A stretch of DNA of 64,000 bases from Methanobacteriota archaeon (lineage in GTDB: Archaea > Thermoplasmatota > Poseidoniia > Poseidoniales > Thalassarchaeaceae): the NCBI GenBank assembly GCA_002722735.1, contig PBMR01000005.1, forward strand, positions 1 to 64,000. Reading direction: 5' to 3'. Numbering within the stretch: the first letter of the stretch is position 1; every line of letters starts with the position of its first letter. Shown here in pieces: positions 1-8,373 of the stretch. The notes below the pieces were generated by a model. That model saw nothing but the letters and a program-made list of their open reading frames with translations. It was not told where the DNA came from and made no database searches. The translations under genes were made by a program, and so were the position numbers.

Positions 1-111
1 CAGCAACCGAGGAAGGGCAAGCGCCCGCCCAAGGGAAAGAAGCCCCAGCAACCGAGGAAGGGCAAGCGCCCGCCCAAGGGAAAGAAGCCCCAGCAACCGA
101 GGAAGGGCAAG
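1..111 (+). repeat. 45-bp in-frame tandem repeat
   Basis: Copies start at 1, 46 and 91. The first two are identical over 45 bp and the third matches for its first 21 bp before diverging. The period is a multiple of three, so each copy encodes the same 15 residues. More copies may lie upstream of the window. Confidence 0.9.
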
Positions 112-429
112 CCCGGCCAACCCCCTATCGGCCAAAGGAAGAAGGGCCGCAGAATCAAGATTAAGCTCGGCCTTAGAGCGAGAGGCCTTTCTCAGGAGGC
201 TGATACCTACACCGACCAGATAGGCTGGACCTCCTCAGAGAGGATCTTGGAGGATATCGGGGATGTCGGGGGTCTCGAGGACGACGTCAAGCATGAGCCA
301 GAGACAACCATCCACCAGTGCTCCATGTGTGGTGTGAGGATGGAGATTCCCATGCCTAAGCGAGACCGGTACAAGGTGATATGCGCTTATCCTGAGTGCG
401 GCCACGAGGACATGATCGGCATTGAGTGA
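1..429 (+). CDS. Basic repeat protein with C-terminal zinc ribbon (3' part only)
   Basis: The frame is open from base 1, so the true start lies before the window. The visible 142 residues begin with two full and one partial copy of a 15-residue Lys/Arg/Pro/Gly repeat (QQPRKGKRPPKGKKP), followed by a second basic stretch. The C-terminus carries a probable zinc ribbon, CSMC then CAYPEC, with 'PMPKRDRYKVI' between the two pairs. The very basic low-complexity tail suggests nucleic-acid binding, but the main domain, if any, is outside the window. I do not recognise the family. A TTG at 247 could be read as a start but would cut off the repeats, so I do not use it. Confidence 0.75.
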   Translation, partial: QQPRKGKRPPKGKKPQQPRKGKRPPKGKKPQQPRKGKPGQPPIGQRKKGRRIKIKLGLRARGLSQEADTYTDQIGWTSSERILEDIGDVGGLEDDVKHEPETTIHQCSMCGVRMEIPMPKRDRYKVICAYPECGHEDMIGIE

Positions 430-518
430 ACCCATACTGAAGAATCAACATCAGCACGCTCTGACGAAACCATCCTTCGGGAGCATTCATCTCCCCAACA
501 CCAATCGTCGGCCCATCC

Positions 519-1028
519 ATGTCACTGCCGAGACGAGCAATGGAGCAGATGGGCTTCGCAGTCTGCTGCTTGGCCTGCGATGCACCCGATGCGGCAGGCT
601 CTGAGCGCTGCCGCTTCTGCATCGATGGCCACTCTAGATCTAGGGACCACCTGACCAGCGGCAAGGCCACTTCGAAGGCGCAACGCCTAGCTAGGGAACT
701 CATCACCATGCTCGTGGACCCGGCCAACCACATCGATGATGACGCCCATGGGGACTGGATGGTCCGATACCTTGCCTTGGTCAACGAACACCAGGGAGTA
801 GCCAAGGCAAAGACCCACAAGGAGGTTGTCGCACGCTTCGAAGCGGAGAGGAAGAAGCGGAAGAGGTCCATAATCCGTGACGTGGCGAACCAGAACAAGT
901 GGCTCGACCAACCACCCGATGCATCCGAGCGAGAGGACCTCCTCTCCGCCTTCGGCGCCGACCCCGAGCACCGTCCGAAGACATGGGAGGAACTCCTCGA
1001 GGAAATCGAGGGACTGTTGGATGATTGA
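519..1028 (+). CDS. Small protein with N-terminal zinc finger, unknown function
   Basis: 169 aa, or 162 aa if the ATG at 540 is used. A four-Cys cluster near the N-terminus (CLAC then CRFC) looks like a zinc finger. The rest is charged and probably helical, with a Lys/Arg-rich patch (ERKKRKRS) in the middle and an acidic C-terminus ending LLEEIEGLLDD. There is no signal peptide or membrane segment, so it is probably cytoplasmic. It sits between another zinc-ribbon protein and alaX on the same strand. The family is not recognised. Confidence 0.65.
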   Translation: MSLPRRAMEQMGFAVCCLACDAPDAAGSERCRFCIDGHSRSRDHLTSGKATSKAQRLARELITMLVDPANHIDDDAHGDWMVRYLALVNEHQGVAKAKTHKEVVARFEAERKKRKRSIIRDVANQNKWLDQPPDASEREDLLSAFGADPEHRPKTWEELLEEIEGLLDD

Positions 1029-1073
1029 TGGGCCTGCGAGCCTTGATAGGTGAGGGATGGGGAATGTGGGGCA

Positions 1074-1790
1074 GTGACTGAGAGGACCTTGGAACTGTTC
1101 CGCGATGATGCCTACATGAGGAACTGCGAGGCCGAGGTCATCGAAGTCAATGAACGGGGCGGCATAGTTCTCGACAAGACGGTATTCTATGCCACCGGTG
1201 GAGGCCAGCCCGGTGATGTTGGATCGGTGGGCCTAGCCAGCGGTGAGATTTCAATCGGGGCTACCATCCGCGTTGGGGGGGATATCGTCCACGTGCCCTT
1301 TGAGAATCAGCCCGCCCCCCCCCCCGGCGGCGAGGTCACCGCCACAATCGACTGGGAAAATCGCCACCTGTTGATGCGGATGCACACTGCTACCCACCTG
1401 CTTTGCTCCGTAGTGCCTTGTGGTGTTACCGGGGGCTCGGTGGGCCCGACCAAGAGCCGCATCGACTTCGATCTCGCAGACCACATCCTCGACAAGAAGC
1501 ACCTGAACGAGGAGATCAACCGACTGATCGACGAGAATCACAATGTCGAGACGATTTGGATTAGCAGAGAGGAATTCGATGCCCAGCCCCAACTGGCACG
1601 CACGATGACAGTGAAGCCACCCGCCGATGCCCAGAGAATCCGACTCGTCAAGATTGGTGAGGATGTAGACATACAGTCCTGCGGTGGCACCCATGTACTG
1701 AGTACCGGCGAGATTGGTAGACTCAGGGTGGGTAAGATTGAGAACAAAGGGGCCCGCAACCGGCGCGTCAATATCCATTTGGAGGAGTAA
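1074..1790 (+). CDS. alaX: Alanyl-tRNA editing protein AlaX
   Basis: Free-standing homologue of the alanyl-tRNA synthetase editing domain, which hydrolyses mischarged Ser-tRNA(Ala), and Gly-tRNA(Ala) in some members. The zinc ligands are visible: HTATH (H104, H108) and CGGTH (C203, H207). The glycine-rich motif GGGQPGD near residue 42 is typical of the AlaX-M class, and the 238-aa length fits. I start at GTG 1074, because the family normally opens close to this point (VTERTLELF); an in-frame GTG at 1050 would add eight unconvincing residues. The site-2 protease gene follows after 2 nt, so the two are probably co-transcribed. Confidence 0.9.
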   Translation: MTERTLELFRDDAYMRNCEAEVIEVNERGGIVLDKTVFYATGGGQPGDVGSVGLASGEISIGATIRVGGDIVHVPFENQPAPPPGGEVTATIDWENRHLLMRMHTATHLLCSVVPCGVTGGSVGPTKSRIDFDLADHILDKKHLNEEINRLIDENHNVETIWISREEFDAQPQLARTMTVKPPADAQRIRLVKIGEDVDIQSCGGTHVLSTGEIGRLRVGKIENKGARNRRVNIHLEE

Positions 1791-1792
1791 GC

Positions 1793-2629
1793 GTGTCAGC
1801 CGAGAGAGACCCCAGGGCGTGGCGTATAGACGACGATCCGTTTGACAAACGTGAGCGGGCAGGCGGGCACTCTGCGGCCAGAGACGACGGGTCTTGGAGG
1901 CAGCCAAACGTCCGTGTAGTGCGGATCGACCATCAAGGCCGTCCCTTGGTCAGCGTCTTCGGGACTCCCCAAGTCACCCAGAGCATCCCTATTCACAGGG
2001 GCTCGATCTGGCACTTCTCCAAGACCGAGATCCAGCATCTCCTCCTAGCCACAGTCGCCTTCACGGCAGCGCTGGCCCTCATGTTCAGCGGGGGAATATT
2101 TGGAGCACTCAGCCTCGGACCGGTCTCTTTCCTCTTATTCTGCATGCTTTCGCTCATCTCGCTCGCACCTGCCTTCCTGCTGCACGAGATTGCCCACAAG
2201 GTCGTTGCACGGCAGTATGGGTGCTGGGCCGAATTCCGCGCGGACCCGGCCGGCCTCAGGTTCGGTTTGCTCCTCGCCGCAGTATTCGGCATCGTCTTCA
2301 TGGCTCCCGGGGCGGTCATGGTGGCCGGCAATACCACAAGGACCCAATTCGGACGAATCGCTCTTGCTGGCCCAGTGACCAATATCGTGCTGTGGTGCTT
2401 GGGTTACGTCGCCTTCTATCTCGTGGGGGGCCACGTGGGGCTGTTCGACATTGTGATTGAGACTTGGATGTGGGGCAATGCCATCCTCGCAGCGTTCAAC
2501 ATGCTTCCGTTCGGACCCCTAGACGGCAGGAAGATCAAGACGTGGTCCGAACCCATCTACTACACCTGCCTGTCCATAGCCATCGGCGTGGTATATCTGA
2601 CGTATACGGGGTCCACTCTCTTCGGCTAG
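1793..2629 (+). CDS. Site-2 protease family (M50) membrane metalloprotease
   Basis: 278 aa intramembrane zinc protease. Residues 1-75 are soluble. Hydrophobic segments follow at about 82-105 and 108-130, and the second leads into the catalytic HEIAH (H131, E132, H135). The second motif, NMLPFGPLDG (N236 to D244), supplies the third metal ligand and is diagnostic for the family. Two further membrane segments lie between them (about 157-178 and 188-212). Members cleave membrane-spanning substrates; the substrate here cannot be told. The GTG start follows the alaX stop by 2 nt. The stop overlaps the stop of the M28 peptidase gene on the other strand within a shared CTAG. Confidence 0.9.
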   Translation: MSAERDPRAWRIDDDPFDKRERAGGHSAARDDGSWRQPNVRVVRIDHQGRPLVSVFGTPQVTQSIPIHRGSIWHFSKTEIQHLLLATVAFTAALALMFSGGIFGALSLGPVSFLLFCMLSLISLAPAFLLHEIAHKVVARQYGCWAEFRADPAGLRFGLLLAAVFGIVFMAPGAVMVAGNTTRTQFGRIALAGPVTNIVLWCLGYVAFYLVGGHVGLFDIVIETWMWGNAILAAFNMLPFGPLDGRKIKTWSEPIYYTCLSIAIGVVYLTYTGSTLFG

Positions 2630-4350
2630 AGGTATGTGTTCAGAACAGGCTTCTCATCACAGTGGAAGAAGGTCATCAGAGCCCACCAGGTAATCATATC
2701 GAGACTATTGACTAGATTCGCGACCCCCGAGCTCTCCTCTCCGTACCCCTTGCCGGTGGTGTCCATCCAGTCCTCCATCTCCTCCAGCGTGTCACAAGTC
2801 TGGTGGTAGCACCAGTATCCATCGACCAGCCCCCCGAAGCCCACGGTGACCGTGCCGAGGTTGTCTTGGAAGCTGGCGTGATCACTCCTAGCAGTGGTGT
2901 CCTCGTAGACGACGACCTCGGGCCTATCCATATCCAGCCAGACATCCGTCTTCCACGTGTCCGCCGAGTAGTTCACACCCACCAGCGTTCCTATTTGCTG
3001 CTCGAGGCCCAGCGCATCCGCGCCGATCCACTCCGACAGACGCACGATTTCTGGTTGGTTGATCACATCGTGATCTATGCTGGGCCCAATGTAGACGCGC
3101 ATCGGCCAGACTTCCGAGTCCTTGGGATAACCATCCTCGTCGATCTGCGGATTAGGATCCCCGTGCGGCGCCCCGCCACCACCAGGCCAATTCACACCGG
3201 CCATGTCCAGATTGATGTAATTCGTCACGGTCACCTCTGGGTGATCCTCCTTGACGTAGTACTCCGTCCAGTAGTCGCTGCCGCGCTTACCTCCTTCCTC
3301 ACCCGACCACAGGCAGAAAACCATGGTGCGTCGGGAGTCGAAGTCAGCCAGCACTCGCGCGGTCTCGAGCACCATCGAGGTTCCGGCAGTATTGTCGTAC
3401 GCGCCTACTCGGGTGCCGTAGGTCCGCGATCCGGTGGTATGCGGGTCGAGAATGACGGCATTAGCCGGAGGCGCGATGTCGAAGTGGGCACCGAAGACCA
3501 GCCAATCGTTGCGGGTCTCCGTGCCCCACTTGTATGCGCAGATGTTGTACGCCTCCGGGTTCTGTATGCTGAATATGTCCGTGAACTCGAAGCGATGTGT
3601 CATCACCTCCAGACCGAAGGATTCCAACTCTCCTATGAGGTACTGGGCCGCATCCTCGTAGGCCGGGTTACCCTGACCCGCCCATCTGTCCCAGTACCCA
3701 GCACGTCCATCGACGTCGAAGGCCAGCCCCGGATCGGTAATCTCGAAGAGCCGTTCGTAGACCGTCCTGCCGTGCAGCAGCCCGCTGGAGTGGGCCCCGC
3801 CCTGATCAAGCCCGATGGACTGAGGACGCATCGATGCAATCATCTTCACCGAGACACGTCCGCCCTGCTCGGAGCTGTGGTTTACGGTGTCCAGGGACGA
3901 GTTCTCGTTATGCGCCACTCGCACGATGCCGTTGCCCGCGTCTCCCTTGTCGCCGTTATGCATCTTCCAGGCCATCCACGACTCATTGGAAACGCGGATA
4001 GGCCAGTGCTCACGCCCCTTCGCGCCAACCATGAGCACCATCGCGTCCGTCCTAGGCGGTGCTAGAATCTCTAGTGAAACACTGGACCCGGAGGACAGAT
4101 CTATGACGGTGGAATTCTGCACGAAGCCTGTCGAGGGATCGATGACGAGATAGGGCACGAAGATAGACATCCCCACCTTGGCACTCAACTCAATTTGCTG
4201 GAACACGCCCGCTTCTAGGACTTCCGGCGTCACGTTCAGGCTAGCGGCGCTGGCCTCGACATCAACCTCTCCAAAGCAGCCGCTGAGGGGTGCTGAGACC
4301 ATCACGGCGACCATCAGGAGGGCGATTCCGATTCGGGAGAGCACGTCCAT
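2626..4350 (-). CDS. M28 family metallopeptidase, predicted lipoprotein
   Basis: 574 aa from ATG 4350. The N-terminus is a signal sequence ending in a lipobox (LSGC, Cys25), so the enzyme is probably lipid-anchored outside the membrane. The two-zinc aminopeptidase site is complete: H289 and D291 in FGAHFD, D319 in AYDNTAG, E351/E352 in WSGEEGG, D382 in NLDMAG and H491 in SDHASF. Residues 26-230 before the catalytic domain are not recognised. A longer in-frame start at 4446 overlaps the upstream gene and buries the signal peptide, so I reject it. It lies 49 nt downstream of the large surface protein, probably in one transcript. Likely role: degradation of extracellular peptides. Confidence 0.92.
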   Translation of the reverse strand: MDVLSRIGIALLMVAVMVSAPLSGCFGEVDVEASAASLNVTPEVLEAGVFQQIELSAKVGMSIFVPYLVIDPSTGFVQNSTVIDLSSGSSVSLEILAPPRTDAMVLMVGAKGREHWPIRVSNESWMAWKMHNGDKGDAGNGIVRVAHNENSSLDTVNHSSEQGGRVSVKMIASMRPQSIGLDQGGAHSSGLLHGRTVYERLFEITDPGLAFDVDGRAGYWDRWAGQGNPAYEDAAQYLIGELESFGLEVMTHRFEFTDIFSIQNPEAYNICAYKWGTETRNDWLVFGAHFDIAPPANAVILDPHTTGSRTYGTRVGAYDNTAGTSMVLETARVLADFDSRRTMVFCLWSGEEGGKRGSDYWTEYYVKEDHPEVTVTNYINLDMAGVNWPGGGGAPHGDPNPQIDEDGYPKDSEVWPMRVYIGPSIDHDVINQPEIVRLSEWIGADALGLEQQIGTLVGVNYSADTWKTDVWLDMDRPEVVVYEDTTARSDHASFQDNLGTVTVGFGGLVDGYWCYHQTCDTLEEMEDWMDTTGKGYGEESSGVANLVNSLDMITWWALMTFFHCDEKPVLNTYL

Positions 4351-4399
4351 GCGAGTGACAGCTTCGTGTTCAATGCCTCGGTAGACCACATCCCCGGTC

Positions 4400-7300
4400 T
4401 CAGCCCACGGCCAGCCTTCTCTTGATGACGATACCGTTGTCGGCAACCTTCAGAACCTCCATAGTTGGTGCCGGTGGGACGTATACCCGACCGACGTTCT
4501 CTGCGGCCTCTGTCATGAGTTCAATCTCCCCCTGTCTCCGCCTCCGCCTCCGTTTGACGTGACGCGATCTCATCCTCCAAACAAAGAACAGCAGAATGCC
4601 CCCAATGTAGTAGAGTAGTTGGGCGATTATCCAATTCCAACCAACCATCAGATTGAACGTAAGACCATCCTCCCCGTCCTGGGCCCCAGGCATCAACTTG
4701 TATGTGATGACTTGACGACCAGCACCACCATCCTCCCTGTATTGACTAACCTGATCGCTCTCCGACGTGAGGTTCTGAAGCACTATTCCCAATGGAAGTT
4801 TTAGGCGGATCTCCCCGGTCAAGGAGAGCCCCATCTCCTCGTTCAGAGTAATGTTGCTGAGCCCACCAGTAGAGGAGCTCATTGATGGCGCCTCGATACC
4901 TTCCGCACTTACTAGGCTAGCCGACAGAGCGCCTGTCAACCCACCCATCGCGCTGATCATTGGATTCAGGAAGGGGGCGACAAGCAAGTTGCTGGTGGCC
5001 ACCCCGAGCTTGGGACTGACGCTTTCATCCCCCTGCAACATGGAGATGACCTCCATCCACGTGTTGTCAAGGCCAGCGGCAACCTTGACCTTGGGAATTC
5101 GGACGGACAGGGTGATTGCCTCTTCGTCCCCAATCACATCGTCAGAGTCACTCAGCCCAATAAGCGCAGTTTCTATGCTGAAGGCAGAGAGGTCCACATC
5201 ACCCATACCCAAGCCTTCGGTCTCCATTGAGGCAACCGAGTCTTGAATCAGGGCCGTGACATCACTACCGAAGCCTTCGGCGAAACCCTCAAGCCCGGTG
5301 GCGCTGAATTCGATACTCTGGTCACAGTAGCGTTCGCCGGTATCGCACATCGAGAACTCGTGTTCCAGAGGATTATCCCCCCTTCCAGCGACATCAATTA
5401 TCAATTTGAGGAGGTCTGAGGGAAGCACTTCCAGTGAGATGTTGGTGGAGTCCGTATTGAGGGACTCCAACATCGAAGGAGGCAGCCCTATTCTGTGGAT
5501 GGACATGTTGATTGATAGTGCGAACTCCACAGTGATGCCCTTGCTAAGCAGCACGTTCGCGGCGCTGAACTCCGAGATGTCCAAGTCGACGACGGTCCTA
5601 GCACAGGATCTCATCGTCGAGGTGCAGAACGCATCCTGGCTCGCATCGCTGCAGGCAGCGGGGTCGTCCGAGCATAGCGCATGCTCCCAGTCAAACGAGT
5701 CAGCTCCTGTCAGACTGACATTGCCAACGTGGTTGCCCGACATACGGTAACCTAGCAGGATACTGCCCCCACCGTCCTCGGTACTGGCCCATTCTGGGAG
5801 TCTGATCTCAAATGACAGGTCAGCGGCAATTCCCTCGGGCATCATGCTACCGACGAAACTTTCCATGACCTCGTCGCTCAGTACGGTGGAGAACTCTACC
5901 CCAGAGTTCAGGAGCATGCTGAGATCATCTCCCGTGACATCATTGATGAAGCCGGCATCCTCACCGAGGTTCCCGCCGAACAGCTCTGCAAGGCTCAGTG
6001 GGAAGGTGTGGCTGGTGGAACGCAGGTATACTGGATAACTGTCGTCCATTGCCACTGCACCCTCGGTGCAGAAGTTGACACCCTTCAGGCATGGAGAGAC
6101 GTGGGTGTAGTTCAGACCCCCTGTGAGAAGGGGGCTTTGGGCGACTGAGACCCATTGGAATGATCCCATGGTGATTGATAGCCCCGGGCTGGAACTCTCC
6201 AGAGCATCACCAACCCCCCCGATAGGCAACGCGTCGGCTAGATCACCAACATCGAGCAGTCCGGTGTGGTAGGCCATTCGAATTCCATCAGAGGTGATGA
6301 CGGGAATGTCAGCAATCTGGGGGTTCATCAGACTGATTCCCCATTGGCTCAATGCGCTTGCCTGAACTTGGTAGATTCCAGCAGTCACCTCGATGGTGAC
6401 GGATTGCTCGTCGGTCATATCGAGAACCACGGCGAGGTCAAGACTCCTCTCTTCCGAGTCGATATCGACAGCGCTGGTGAAACTGGTCTCTCGGAAGGCC
6501 ATCTCCATCACCAGATTCCCAGCTTGGGGCCCGGCCCCGCCTCCGGCCGGGTTCAAGTTGTCATTGACCCAGAGGCCGGAGTGGTACGGGACGTTGCCAT
6601 CATGCAGGACCCTCTGGGCGAACGTCCCCCGAGCGTCGGCGATGGTGGCGTAGGAGGGGGGCTGGATTGCGTAAGTGCCCTTGAAACCGGGATCCGCTGA
6701 GACGGTGAAACTAGTGGTGACCCTCGCACCCATCACCAGCATGGCCTCGTACGCACTCTCGAGGTTGGCAGCGCTAACCCCAGAGAGAGTGTCGCCATAG
6801 GTGGATATGGGAAGTGTGATGGTGACGACAGTGCGGATGCAGATGGGCGGTTCGAAGGAGTTTCCGTTCTGCGACTCATTGTGATCGGTGGTGCAGTCGA
6901 CTTGGGTACTGCCTCCGAACCCATCGGGCAGCGTAATTTGACTCGTCCAGTTGGTCTCGGGTGTGGTTGCTGAACCCCAGGATGTCAACATGCCCGAGAC
7001 ACTGCCGTCTATCTCATCCAGCAGGGCTTCCTCGACTGTAGACGAGTTCGGGTCGGCCGGGTCTGTGTTGTTGTCGAAGGCGGCCCTCAGCACGTCCGCT
7101 GGCAAACCATCGTCAATTCCGATATTGTCGAGTTGGAGGGCAGTGGTCATGGCTGAGGAGGAGAACATCCCGAGCGCGCTCTTGTCCCACTCCCTAATTG
7201 CCCACGACGCCTCGAACTGCAGGGTTGTCGTGCTTGTCATGTTGAAGTAGTACATTCCCTCGACCCATGTATCGCCCTCGGTGCCGTCATCGGCATCCGT

Positions 7301-7480
7301 CCTATCATCGCAAATCCCACCTAGGCCAAGGGGGCTGCTGCACAGGGTCATGTCGTCTAACTCGTCATTGCTGGCAGAGGCCAGTGGAGCGGCCGCCTGG
7401 AGTAGGAAGAAGAGAGCCAAGAGGACGGGGAGAGAGACTCTCGTGGGAGCAGAGTAATCCTTAGCGTGCCGCTCAGCCAT
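4400..7480 (-). CDS. Large surface protein with C-terminal membrane anchor
   Basis: 1026 aa from ATG 7480. A signal peptide (VSLPVLLALFFLLQAAAPLASAS) precedes about 900 extracellular residues rich in Ser, Thr, Asp and Gly with several paired cysteines. Near the C-terminus there is one membrane span (IIAQLLYYIGGILLFFV) and then a strongly basic stop-transfer patch ending in six arginines, leaving about 40 cytoplasmic residues. I recognise no enzymatic motif. A GTG five codons upstream (7495) is possible, but a TATA-like box at 7506-7514 sits about 29 nt from ATG 7480 and favours the shorter, almost leaderless form. It lies between a two-TM protein and the M28 lipoprotein, forming a cell-surface gene run. 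Confidence 0.88.
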   Translation of the reverse strand: MAERHAKDYSAPTRVSLPVLLALFFLLQAAAPLASASNDELDDMTLCSSPLGLGGICDDRTDADDGTEGDTWVEGMYYFNMTSTTTLQFEASWAIREWDKSALGMFSSSAMTTALQLDNIGIDDGLPADVLRAAFDNNTDPADPNSSTVEEALLDEIDGSVSGMLTSWGSATTPETNWTSQITLPDGFGGSTQVDCTTDHNESQNGNSFEPPICIRTVVTITLPISTYGDTLSGVSAANLESAYEAMLVMGARVTTSFTVSADPGFKGTYAIQPPSYATIADARGTFAQRVLHDGNVPYHSGLWVNDNLNPAGGGAGPQAGNLVMEMAFRETSFTSAVDIDSEERSLDLAVVLDMTDEQSVTIEVTAGIYQVQASALSQWGISLMNPQIADIPVITSDGIRMAYHTGLLDVGDLADALPIGGVGDALESSSPGLSITMGSFQWVSVAQSPLLTGGLNYTHVSPCLKGVNFCTEGAVAMDDSYPVYLRSTSHTFPLSLAELFGGNLGEDAGFINDVTGDDLSMLLNSGVEFSTVLSDEVMESFVGSMMPEGIAADLSFEIRLPEWASTEDGGGSILLGYRMSGNHVGNVSLTGADSFDWEHALCSDDPAACSDASQDAFCTSTMRSCARTVVDLDISEFSAANVLLSKGITVEFALSINMSIHRIGLPPSMLESLNTDSTNISLEVLPSDLLKLIIDVAGRGDNPLEHEFSMCDTGERYCDQSIEFSATGLEGFAEGFGSDVTALIQDSVASMETEGLGMGDVDLSAFSIETALIGLSDSDDVIGDEEAITLSVRIPKVKVAAGLDNTWMEVISMLQGDESVSPKLGVATSNLLVAPFLNPMISAMGGLTGALSASLVSAEGIEAPSMSSSTGGLSNITLNEEMGLSLTGEIRLKLPLGIVLQNLTSESDQVSQYREDGGAGRQVITYKLMPGAQDGEDGLTFNLMVGWNWIIAQLLYYIGGILLFFVWRMRSRHVKRRRRRRQGEIELMTEAAENVGRVYVPPAPTMEVLKVADNGIVIKRRLAVG

Positions 7481-7486
7481 TGTTTG

Positions 7487-7514
7487 ATGACTCACCGAGT
7501 CATTGTTATAGAAT
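7487..7514 (-). promoter_or_regulatory. TATA box and operator-like inverted repeat before surface-protein gene
   Basis: On the minus strand a TATA-like TTCTATAAC (7506-7514) lies about 29 nt before ATG 7480. Between box and start codon, 7487-7503 is a perfect 7-bp inverted repeat with a 3-nt spacer (ATGACTC/GAGTCAT). It covers the predicted transcription start, where an archaeal repressor would block initiation. Confidence 0.5.
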
Positions 7515-7554
7515 TCGGTGCCGAGCCTCGGAAAGACTAGGCCGAACCCTCGGT

Positions 7555-8313
7555 TTAGTCATCTGTCTGGGCGTACCAATCATCGACGTTAGGGGGGGCA
7601 TCACCAGCATCCTGCGCTGGCTGCTGGGCCGCTCCGGGCTGCTGCACGATCACCTTGCCATCCTCGCCGTAAGTGATGGTGGTCGCGGGCTGGTCGTCAT
7701 CCTCGACGACGAGGGCCAGAATCAGGCCGAAGAGCATGATTACTATACCGCAGCACAGGCAACCCCCCCCTCCCAGCCCAGCGAAGAGACCACCGAGGAA
7801 ATCTCCGAGGGCCACGTCGACGTAGACGACCCACACCGGCTGGTTGGACTCGAACTCGAAGTCCCCCCCATAGCAGGCAAAGCAGGCCATGCCGAGCTTG
7901 GCGAAACCAGGTCTGTTCAGATCCTTCCCTTCTTCCACATCGCAGGAGTGCCCTTTGTCCTCCGACGCCTGGAAGTAGAACTCCCCCCTCTCCCCATTGC
8001 CCCCTTCTTCCTCAATATCATCCCAATCTGTGTTGACAGCAGGCTTCTGCTTGACTGTGATCTCTACTCCAGAGCAGTGGTCCCACTCCCCGTCACCATC
8101 GTCATCGGCGTACTCCCCCTTGACGAAGAAGGCGAAGCCGAGGTCCCCATTGCCATCCTCATCGACGATCTTCAGCGTGCCTCCCGTGGTCTCCTCCGCA
8201 GCCCAATCTGAGCCCGCGTCACCGATTGAAGAGCCTGCCAGAACCAGCATCGCTATTCCGGCGAGTAGAAGCAGCGCCCCCGCTCCAATCGTGATTTTGG
8301 ATGCTATGTGCAC
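7555..8313 (-). CDS. Two-TM protein with acidic external domain
   Basis: 252 aa from GTG 8313. A membrane segment at about residues 6-27 is followed by about 125 external residues rich in Asp, Glu and Gly with paired cysteines. A second, Gly/Cys-rich membrane segment (GGGGCLCCGIVIMLFGLIL) then leads to a Gln/Pro-rich cytoplasmic tail containing 'DGKVIVQQP'. A TTAA-type box at 8338-8343 lies 27 nt upstream of GTG 8313, which is why I choose this start over a TTG at 8346 or GTG at 8337; it implies a leaderless mRNA. The 251-aa protein at 35035-35793 has the same layout and may be a paralogue. No known family recognised. Confidence 0.75.
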   Translation of the reverse strand: MHIASKITIGAGALLLLAGIAMLVLAGSSIGDAGSDWAAEETTGGTLKIVDEDGNGDLGFAFFVKGEYADDDGDGEWDHCSGVEITVKQKPAVNTDWDDIEEEGGNGERGEFYFQASEDKGHSCDVEEGKDLNRPGFAKLGMACFACYGGDFEFESNQPVWVVYVDVALGDFLGGLFAGLGGGGCLCCGIVIMLFGLILALVVEDDDQPATTITYGEDGKVIVQQPGAAQQPAQDAGDAPPNVDDWYAQTDD

Positions 8314-8335
8314 GCCTGAACCAGACCCGAACCGC

Positions 8336-8345
8336 ACTTTAATCA
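8336..8345 (-). promoter_or_regulatory. TATA-like box for leaderless GTG start at 8313
   Basis: Minus-strand GATTAAAGTG; its core is centred about 27 nt upstream of GTG 8313. This spacing is expected of an archaeal promoter whose transcript begins at the start codon. Confidence 0.5.
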
Positions 8346-8373
8346 ATGGGGGGGATGTGCAGAACCCACCTGC

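Noticed and set aside
1-111. CRISPR array
   Set aside because: The 45-bp units are contiguous, in frame and coding, without spacers.
2803-4065. 420-residue plus-strand open frame
   Set aside because: It lies entirely antisense to the M28 peptidase, whose metal ligands and lipobox are intact; the product shows no known motif.
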